Source of the DNA: Colocasia esculenta
Taxonomy: Eukaryota; Streptophyta; Magnoliopsida; Alismatales; Araceae
DNA length: 64,000 bases
Assembly (NCBI GenBank): GCA_014218235.1
Contig: JACBKR010001245.1
Span: 744,001 to 808,000, forward strand
Reading direction: 5' to 3'
The notes beneath the pieces are model-generated. The model did not search any database and had not been told where the DNA came from. It worked only from the letters and a program-made list of their open reading frames with translations. The translations under genes were made by a program, and so were the position numbers. Position 1 is the first letter of the stretch, and the number at the start of each line of letters is the position of its first letter. This document shows positions 57,201 through 64,000 of this stretch, piece by piece.

Positions 57201-57530
57201 TAATTTTTAGAATTTATTTTCTACTGGGTGAAAAATCGCCCCAAAATAGTTGCGTCGACTTAATCTCAAAATCCGGTCGTCAAAAATTCCGGATAATTAC
57301 ATATTTGATATCTCCACAATTTTCTAAGAATTATGGTGTTCTCAGATTTTATTTTCGTTACAGTTTTCCGGTGTCGCCCTGTCGGGGTGCGCACGACCGA
57401 AAGTAGTACGGGGTATGATAAAGTGTCTTAAACATACCCTTAATCCTAAATATCACAATTTAAACCTAATCGGTTTGCATAAACAGAATTTCTAAGTAAA
57501 ACATGGTATTTAAAATTTGAGGGTATTACA
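54284..57530 (-). repeat. 3' LTR of the chromovirus
   Basis: TGTAACACCC...GGGTATTACA on the plus strand. It includes six copies of the palindrome TGTCGACA at about 55631-55803. The first 1.8 kb matches 62193-64000 with roughly 15-20 differences by eye, about half of them one- or two-base indels, which implies a young insertion. Confidence 0.92.
55628..55806. repeat. Cluster of six TGTCGACA palindromes in the LTR
   Basis: The octamer TGTCGACA, often extended to ATCTGTCGACAGAT, occurs near 55631, 55652, 55703, 55723, 55774 and 55796. The same cluster is in the other LTR at 63540-63713. Confidence 0.9.
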
Positions 57531-57544
57531 TTTCTCCCCCTGTT
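57531..57544 (-). other. Polypurine tract of the chromovirus
   Basis: The minus strand reads AACAGGGGGAGAAA directly before the LTR start TGTAATACCC. Confidence 0.85.
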
Positions 57545-57577
57545 AAAATAAATTTCGTCCTCGAAATTGACAAAATT

Positions 57578-58149
57578 TTACTTACCAAATAGCTGTGGAT
57601 ACTTTTCTTTCATCTCTTGCTCCAATTCCCACGTTTCTTCTTCGATGAACGCGCTTTTCCACAAGATCTTCACCATAGGAACTGCTTTGTTTCTGAGGAC
57701 TCGTTCTTTCCTGTCCAATATTTTCACTGGTTCCTCTTGAACGGTTAAATCCGGTTGTATTTCCACTTCTTCATAACTGATACATGAGAGGGGTCCATTA
57801 TGTATTTCCTCAACATAGATATGTGAAATACATTATGAATGTGTGACCAAGAGGGCGGAAGAGCTAATTGGTATGCTACTTCCCCTATTCTTTGTAATAT
57901 CTCAAAAGGTCCTACATATCTTGGACTGAGTTTTCCTTTCTTTCCAAATCTCATGGTACCTTTGGTTGGAGAGATCTTTAGAAATACATGATCACCTATG
58001 TTAAACTCCAGTGGCCTTCTTCTTCTATCAGCATACTTCTTCTGTCTATCTTGGGCTATTAGTAATCTCTTCCTGATTAACTTAATCTTCTCTGAGCAAT
58101 TCTGAATTAATTCTGGCCCAATGAGACTCTTTCTCCCACTTCTGCCCAA
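57578..58149 (-). pseudogene. Integrase C-terminus (GPY/F) and chromodomain
   Basis: YVGPFEILQRIGEVAYQLAL is the GPY/F module and HNVFHISMLRKYIMDPSHV the usual join. In a shifted frame the chromodomain tail follows (EEPVKILDRKERVLRNKAVP, then VKILWKSAFIEEETWELE). The chromodomain steers integration toward marked chromatin. A frame shift near 57750-57766 separates the two parts. Confidence 0.85.
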
Positions 58150-59190
58150 CAGAGGGGTGATCTACAAGGTCTACCATATAATGCCTCATATGGTGCCATT
58201 CCAATACTTGTATGGTAACTGTTATTGTATGCAAACTCAATCAAGGGTAGGTAATCATCCCAGCTACCACGCCAATCCAAACTACAGGCTCTTAGCATAT
58301 CTTCGAGTGTTCGGATAGTTCTTTCTGATTGGCCATCGGTTTGTGGATGATAAGCCGAACTAAATTTTAATTGAGTACCCATGGCTGCTTGAAGACTTTT
58401 CCAAAATCTAGCAGTGAATCTTGGATCTCTATCTGAAATTATCGACAAAGGAATTCCATGAAGTCTCACTATTTCCTTTATATACAATTGGGCCAAATCT
58501 TCTAATGATTGTGTCTTTGTAATTGCTAGAAAATGAGCCGATTTAGTTAATCTATCCACAATTACCCAAATAGCATCATGCTTCTTCCTTGTCTTTGGCA
58601 AACCCATTACGAAGTCCATAGTTATCTGCTCCCATTTCCATTGGAATTTCAATGAGTTGCATAGGCCCTGCTGGCTTCTGGTGCTCAGCTTTTATTTGTT
58701 GACATGTTAGACATTTACTCACAAATTCTGCTATGTCCTTTTTCATTCCATGCCACCAAAATTGCTTTTTCAGATCCTGATACATTTTAGAGCTTCCAGG
58801 ATGAATCGAATACTGAGATTTGTGTCCTTCCTTCAATAACTCACTTTTAATTTCTTCATTCTCTGGTATACATATTCTGTTTTGAAATCTAATTATCCCT
58901 TGACCATCTCTGATGTATCCTGGTTTATTTACCATCTCTTTTAGTTTCTGATCTTGGTTCTGTGTTTCACTAATTTTATCTATCAGTGCTGATCTTACTG
59001 TCAATTGTGCCAATATCAGATTTTCTGCATCACACCTTGGTGAGTATTCGATCAAATCTGTCATTTCTTTCCACTGTTGGTGTAATTGTAATGCTCTTGA
59101 TTTCTTTCTGCTCAAAGCATCAGCAACCACATTAGCTTTACCCGGATGGTAATTCACCGTAAAATCATAATCCTTTAAAATTCTAACCAT
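58107..59190 (-). pseudogene. RNase H end and integrase of the chromovirus
   Basis: It starts with the RNase H tail (VNYHPGKANVVADALSRKKS). Then comes the integrase zinc-binding HHCC region (SIHPGSSKMYQDL, CLTCQQIK). The catalytic core follows in the next frame, with DFVMGLP, ISDRDPRFTARFW and HPQTDGQSERT, consistent with the D,D-35-E triad. A frame change lies near 58576-58652. The coding capacity is otherwise well kept. Confidence 0.88.
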
Positions 59191-59498
59191 CTCCTTTGTC
59201 TTAATTCAGTTCCTTCTGAGAAAATATGTACTTTAAACTTTATGATCAGTATAAACTTCAAATTGTTCCCATATAAATAGTGGCGCCAGATCTTCAAAGC
59301 ATGTATGATTGCTGCCTAATTCTAATCATGAGCCGGATAATTCCTTTCATGATTTTAATTGTTTAGAGGCATAAGCTACCACTTTCCCATGTTGCATAAG
59401 GACACATCCAATCCCTTTTGAGATGCATCCGTATAGACTGTAAATCCTCCCGATCCTTGAGGTAAGGTAAGAATCGGAGCTGTGGTAAGCTTCCCTTT
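59191..59498 (-). pseudogene. RNase H domain, heavily frameshifted
   Basis: In changing frames the minus strand encodes YTDASQKG, a LMQHGKVVAYASKQL-type block and WRHYLYG. Several single-base losses break the frame, which is why no long ORF exists here. Confidence 0.75.
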
Positions 59499-60153
59499 TT
59501 AATCCTGAAAACTGGCCTCACATTTCTCATTCCACACAAAAGGTGTCTCTTTTCTGGTTAACTGAGTCAAAGGCATAGCTATAGAAGAAAAGCCTTCAAT
59601 AAATCTTCTATAGTAGCCAGCTAATCCCAAGAAACTTCGAATTTCTGATGGATTCTTGGGTCTTTCCCAATTTAGAACTGCTTCAATTTTACTTGGGTCT
59701 ACTGCTACACCTTTTCCAGAAATCACATGACCCAAAAATTTCACTTCCTTGAGCCAAAACTCACATTTACTTAATTTAGCATACAATTGATGATTCCTCA
59801 AAGTTTGTAGTACAATTCTCAAATGCTCCTTGTGTTCTTCTTCACTAGAAGAGTATATCAACACATCATCTATAAATACACCACAAAATTATCCAAATAA
59901 GGCTGAAATACTCTATTCATCAAATCCATAAATACCGCAGGTGCATTAGTCAATCCAAAGGGGAGTACTAAAAACTCATAATGTCATATCTGGTTCTAAA
60001 TGCAGTCTTAGAAATATCATCTTCTTTAACTCTCAATTGATGGTACCCCGACCTTAAATCGATCTTAGAGAATACTGTAGCAGACCGGAGTTGATCAAAC
60101 AAGTCATCAATTCTAGGTAATGGATATTTGTTCTTAATTGTGACTTGATTCAA
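59499..60153 (-). pseudogene. Reverse transcriptase core
   Basis: Blocks in order: NKYPLPRIDDLFDQL, FSKIDLRSGYHQLRV, YEFLVLPFGLTNAPAVFMDL, the FIDD catalytic box, CEFWLKEVKFLGHVIS and LGLAGYYRRFIEGFS. Frame shifts occur after TRYDIMSF (near 59970) and just before the FIDD box (near 59884). Domain order and motifs are typical of Ty3/Gypsy. Confidence 0.9.
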
Positions 60154-60898
60154 TTCCTATAATCAATACATAATCTAAGAGATCCATCTTTCTTTCTAAC
60201 AAACAATACCGGTGCTCCCCATGGTGAACACTTGGTCTAATAAAACCTTTGTCTAATAAGTCTTGCAATTGCTTCTTTAATTCTATCAACTCAGCTGGTG
60301 CCATTCTGTAAGGAGCTATGGATATAGGCAAAGTTCCAGGTAAAAGTTCAATAGTAAAGTCAATTTCTCTAATTGGAGGTAATCCAGATAAGTCATTAGG
60401 AAAGACATCTGGAAATTCTTTTACAACCTCAATATCTTGAACTGATACCTGTTTATGCTCATTTGATATGGCCATCACACTTGCCAGATAACCTTGACAA
60501 CCATTTCTCAGCCATTTCATGGCTTTAAGTGCTGATATAGTCATCTTGTTTCCATTATTCTTTGGACATGTATAGCTGAAATCTGCTAATCCCGGCCTTT
60601 TAAATGTTAAGACTTTCTTACGGCAATCTAATACGGCATGATTTTCTGCTAACCAATCCATTCCCAGTATAATGTCAAAATCTTGCATGTTATCCAGTAC
60701 ATATACATATGCAGTAAGTTCACATTCTCCTATTTTCAGAGTTATTTCTGGAATAACAGAGGTAAGTGTAGCTATTTGACCAGTAGGACAGTCAAGTATC
60801 ATGCTTCCTACTAATTTCTCTGGTTTTCGAGACATAATTAACAAATACCCGAGAAATAAAAGAGTGTGTAGCTCCAGGGTCAAATAACACTCTAGCAT
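60134..60898 (-). pseudogene. Protease C-terminal part and RT start
   Basis: It carries YVLDNMQDFDIILGMDWLAE, the usual second half of the gypsy protease, then FPDVFPNDLSGLPPIREIDF and IAPYRMAPAELIELKKQLQD leading into RT. The frame is lost just after FIRPSV (near 60215). Confidence 0.88.
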
Positions 60899-61244
60899 AC
60901 ATATTTTCGGTTAGGAGAATACCTTCAGCTACTGTAGGGGTGTCCTGGGCTTCCTCCTTTGTCAGAGCGAAGACTCTAGCTGGTCCCTTGGGTGGTTGTC
61001 TTGGGGCTTGCTGGAAGTAAGGTTGTGGTTTTTGCGCTTTTGACTGGTCTGCTTTATGTGGACAGTCCTTAATCATATGCCCTTTCTGACCACATCCATA
61101 ACATTTTCCCGCTACTTTCCAACATTCATTACCCGGGTGTCTTCTTCCACATTGAGTGCACACGGGCCAACTCTTTTTCTGTTCTCCTTGCTGCTTGGTT
61201 GAATCGACTTTTCGCTTCTGACCTTTCGTTTCCTTGTTATACAC
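60792..61244 (-). pseudogene. Gag zinc knuckle and protease active site
   Basis: Two zinc-binding segments (CTQCGRRHPGNEC and CYGCGQKGHMIKDC, the second a C-x2-C-x4-H-x4-C knuckle) are followed by the aspartic protease site VLFDPGATHSFIS. Nucleic-acid binding and polyprotein cleavage are the family roles. It continues in another frame in the next segment downstream. Confidence 0.9.
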
Positions 61245-61305
61245 ATTTTTCTTCTTACCCCCATTGGTTTCTTGTTTTTCATATACTCCTCAAACTCAGA
61301 TTCCA

Positions 61306-62048
61306 CTATAAATGCAGTCTTAGTGCCATAGCCATACTTTGGGGATCTAGTGGAGCTACCCTACTCCTCACACCGGGTTTCAATCCTCTCACAAACTTCT
61401 TTACCCTTCTGATTTCATTGTCACAAATATGAGGTGCATACTTTTCCAATTCAGTGAATTTGGTTTCATACTCTGCCACAGTCATGTCTTTTTGCTCCAA
61501 CTGTAAAAATTCCACTTCTTTCTATCCTTGACATGTGGTGGAGTGTATTTCATACAATTCTCTAGGAACTCTTCCCAACTAATATTATCCCTTCTATTTC
61601 TAAATGCATTTCTCATGGCAGATTGCCACCATTCATCTGCTCTATCCTGGAGCATGTAAGTCGCCAACGTGACTTTGTCTTCTTCTTCGCATCTTATGGC
61701 CTTAAATATCTTTTCCAACTCTCTAACCCATCCTTCAACAACTTCAGGCTGACCATTTCCTTTAAAAGCTGGAGGTCCCATCTTCTTAAATTTTTCTAGC
61801 AAAGATGTTCCAGAAATCCTTCCTCCATTCATGTCCTGTTGGTTCTTCATTAGTGTTTGCACTAACCCCTGAAATGACTGCATAAATGTAGCAAAATCAG
61901 GAGTCCCAGTACTTCCTTCTTGAGAATTTCCGGCCAATGGGACATTGTGAACTTCCTCCCTAAAGCTTTCCTCATGTCTATCCTCACTGGATGTGTCGAT
62001 AGCTTTCCCTTTGTCTGCCATTTCCTGGAACACCATCAAAACATCCAA
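61306..62048 (-). pseudogene. Gag capsid region of the chromovirus
   Basis: It probably starts at the MADKGKAID Met. The Retrotrans_gag core is clear (GWVRELEKIFKAIRCEEEDK, then RADEWWQSAMR). A frame change near 61500-61515 leads into FLQLEQKDMTVAEYETKFTE. The gag protein forms the particle. Another shift at about 61306 leads toward the zinc knuckle. Confidence 0.88.
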
Positions 62049-62176
62049 TTAATTCATACTAACTACTTAAATTTTGTTAGAACCAAAATGATCTTTAAAG
62101 ATTCTAGAATACACAAAATGTTTATTTATTTCCTTTGTGAAAATGGTCACAGAGATATCTATCACCCATAACCTTT

Positions 62177-62188
62177 GCTCTGATACCA
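62177..62188 (-). other. Primer-binding site of the chromovirus
   Basis: The minus strand reads TGGTATCAGAGC four bases after the 5' LTR end. It matches the initiator tRNA-Met complement used by many plant Gypsy elements. Confidence 0.9.
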
Positions 62189-62192
62189 CCTC

Positions 62193-64000
62193 TGTAACAC
62201 CCTCCTCCGACTTCACACAAACACATACGTAACCTTTGATCGGAAGAGGGGTTACGCTGACAAACTCTCGTTATGGGTAGATATATCCGCGCAATGCACA
62301 AAACTGGCAAACCATTCCACAAAGGTATCTTCGAACACATTATAATACACAAGGTGACAAAGTAGCAACACTCATTATTTACAAAAGTCAAGCTTCTCTC
62401 TTTCTAACTTAATACATTATCAACTAAAAGAAACTACTAAAACTACATTTTTTCTTCATTTCTTCGTCATCCGCAGCGGAAATAGGATTCACATGTAGCT
62501 GAGATTATACATACCTTCAATCTGAAAGGGTTGAAGGAAACAAAGGCATGAGTCGAAAGGACTCAGTAGGTATAAGTAAACATAGAGTAGAAGTATCAAT
62601 TTGCAGAACTGAATGATTATTCAAATAGTGCATATGTGGAAAAACATAATTGCTCATGAATTTCATACTTAACAGAAACATATAGCTCAAATTGATTTCA
62701 TAATGAGCTCCAACAAATCACAGAATAAAAGTCACATTTGTCTTTCAGAATTCAGACCATAACTTAATTTGGAAACAAATTCGACAGGCATCACTGCTCT
62801 CAAGAGGTTACTATATAGACGTAATATACCATCCTCAGTGCCTAGGCGATTCCAGCACCTTAGATCTTGTTCATTGCGCAAGAACGGGGTATAATTATTT
62901 TGTTACCCACCATCGTCAGTCCATTGACTTGGATTTACTTACGTACAAACTGTCGCCCTCAGCTGATCACAAGTAGCGGGTGCTACTACAAGTAATCCTA
63001 AACCCTCTTTTGAAGAGAGCACTGTCTTCAAATCATAAATTTCTTTTCATGAGCATAACGGAAATGAGAATCCAAAGGAAGATTTGATTTATGATTAATA
63101 CAAATATCTTGGTGACAAAGTAGTTCAGAGTTCAAGAAAATAAGAAAGACAATTAGTTGAGACAAGGTGATGACTCAAAGCTGACAACTTCGGAAGATTT
63201 AAATCACATAAAAACCAAGAAAATGAGGGTACACAGTTGTCATCACAAGTATTCATATCTCATAAGGTGTTCAAACATATGAACTCTTAAGTGGTCAAGT
63301 TTTACAACCTCAATTACCGAATATCGAAGAATAGACTCAATCGGAGAGTACTATTCGTAATTGACAACTTTAGAAACAATTCAAGGAAAGTTAAGGTACC
63401 CAAAGTGGGTGAACTTTGAAGTACTATGACAGTAAATATCAAGGTAAATGAGAGGGTAACTTCCTTGGCTTTTAGGATGCAGTTCTAGCATAGATTCGGA
63501 CATAATAGAGTGCAGAAATTTGAATCAGCACCGCATCTGTCGACAGACAGGAAGGGGCTGTCGACAGATGAGAGCAGACAGAGTTCAGGTTGTCTGGCTC
63601 TGTGTGTATCTGTCGACAGATGCAAGGTATCTGTCGACAGATCCACACAGTCCAGAAACCTGAAGTTCTGTCAGACGTGCGTCTGTCGACAGATTTGGGC
63701 TGTCTGTCGACAACCGCCTATTTCTCACTCATAAATGACTTAGAATGTACTCTAAACATGTTGACAATGGAACCTATGAATCAAGTCATGATGTATATCA
63801 AATAGAAGAGTCTAATTATAGTTCTCACAGTGTTTTATAAACCGAACAAGGAATGAAACGAGAGGTTTGCAATTCAAGCTTGTCTAGCTAAAAACTAGAC
63901 ATAGTATATTGTTGGAAGTGGTTGATAGCAATGGATTATTGGGATTCTACCACAAGATGAACACTAAAACACATGGTATTAAGTGTTCCTAATCAAGGTT
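62193..64000 (-). repeat. 5' LTR of the chromovirus (cut by window edge)
   Basis: Starts TGTAACACCC on the plus strand and matches 54284-56100. It repeats the six TGTCGACA palindromes at about 63540-63713. About 1.4 kb should lie beyond the window. Confidence 0.92.

Larger units (their letters stand above)
37521..64000 (-). mobile_element. Large Tat/Ogre-like non-autonomous LTR retrotransposon (continues past window)
   Basis: Its LTRs have TGTGGA...TCCACA ends. The 3' LTR is 37521-40994. The internal region is 40995-51787. The 5' LTR starts at 51788 and is interrupted at 54284 by a chromovirus. The internal region has two gag-type ORFs and a long tandem-repeat 3' UTR but no reverse transcriptase or integrase. 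Long repeat-filled 3' UTRs are known from the Ogre/Tat lineage. gag-only elements are known as TR-GAG-type non-autonomous elements. Clade placement is inference. The left TSD would be GGCTA (37516-37520), with its partner beyond the window. Confidence 0.75.
54284..64000 (-). mobile_element. Ty3/Gypsy chromovirus (Tekay/Del-like), minus strand, continues past window
   Basis: LTRs are 54284-57530 (3' LTR, 3,247 bp) and 62193 onward (5' LTR). On the minus strand the LTR begins TGTAATACCC and ends GGGTGTTACA. The primer-binding site is TGGTATCAGAGC (initiator tRNA-Met type). The polypurine tract is AACAGGGGGAGAAA. Coding order is gag, protease, RT, RNase H, integrase, chromodomain, as in chromoviruses. 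LTR length and termini fit the Tekay clade. It inserted into the Tat-like LTR. The expected TSD is GGGTG, with its second copy outside the window. Confidence 0.92.

Overview
The window is nuclear DNA from a flowering plant. GC-rich exons inside AT-rich, transposon-packed DNA suggest a monocot, but nothing here fixes the species. I can support only one single-copy cellular gene. Almost everything else is mobile DNA, much of it in nested insertions whose order can be read from target-site duplications (TSDs).

Region 1 (1-13.5 kb). A 400-bp hAT-type MITE (1661-2060) has a perfect 8-bp TSD. A second hAT-like element follows at 3062, with a tRNA-like (Pol III) core. The one clear gene is a class IV homeodomain-leucine zipper (HD-Zip IV) START-domain transcription factor of the HDG11/ROC8 type, with ten coding exons from 5910 to 10020. 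It is complete and its splice phases fit, but one base is missing in exon 9. Downstream is AT-rich DNA with a probable MITE and an ACTCG-rich hAT-like relic.

Region 2 (13.5-32.8 kb). A Copia-type solo LTR (13505-32756, TSD CTACG) was split by a 17.7-kb CACTA-type transposon (13528-31258). The CACTA element has matching TIRs and matching subterminal GGGACCGAATA repeats. It carries exon pieces of at least five host genes: an LRR receptor kinase, a KIN-12 kinesin, an alpha-glucan phosphorylase, an SKU5-like multicopper-oxidase homologue on the opposite strand, and an XRI1-like gene. It also holds a 5'-truncated LINE with a 16-bp TSD, a possible organelle-derived insert, a minisatellite, a 13-copy array of ~177 bp, and a short acidic last exon that may be left from its own transposon gene.

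Region 3 (32.8-37.5 kb). Small insertions: a 251-bp LINE 3' end with a 16-bp TSD, two more hAT-like elements with tRNA-like cores, and a 424-bp TRIM retrotransposon.

Region 4 (37.5-64 kb). A large minus-strand LTR retrotransposon, probably Tat/Ogre-like and non-autonomous. Its 3' LTR is 37521-40994. Then come 6 kb of tandem-repeat 3' UTR, two related gag-type ORFs (443 and 869 codons), no pol, and a 5' LTR starting at 51788. That 5' LTR is interrupted at 54284 by a minus-strand Ty3/Gypsy chromovirus (Tekay/Del-like: gag, protease, RT, RNase H, integrase, chromodomain). The chromovirus 5' LTR runs off the window. Its LTRs are nearly identical, yet its coding region has many one-base shifts. 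With the HD-Zip lesion, this raises the question of assembly indel errors.
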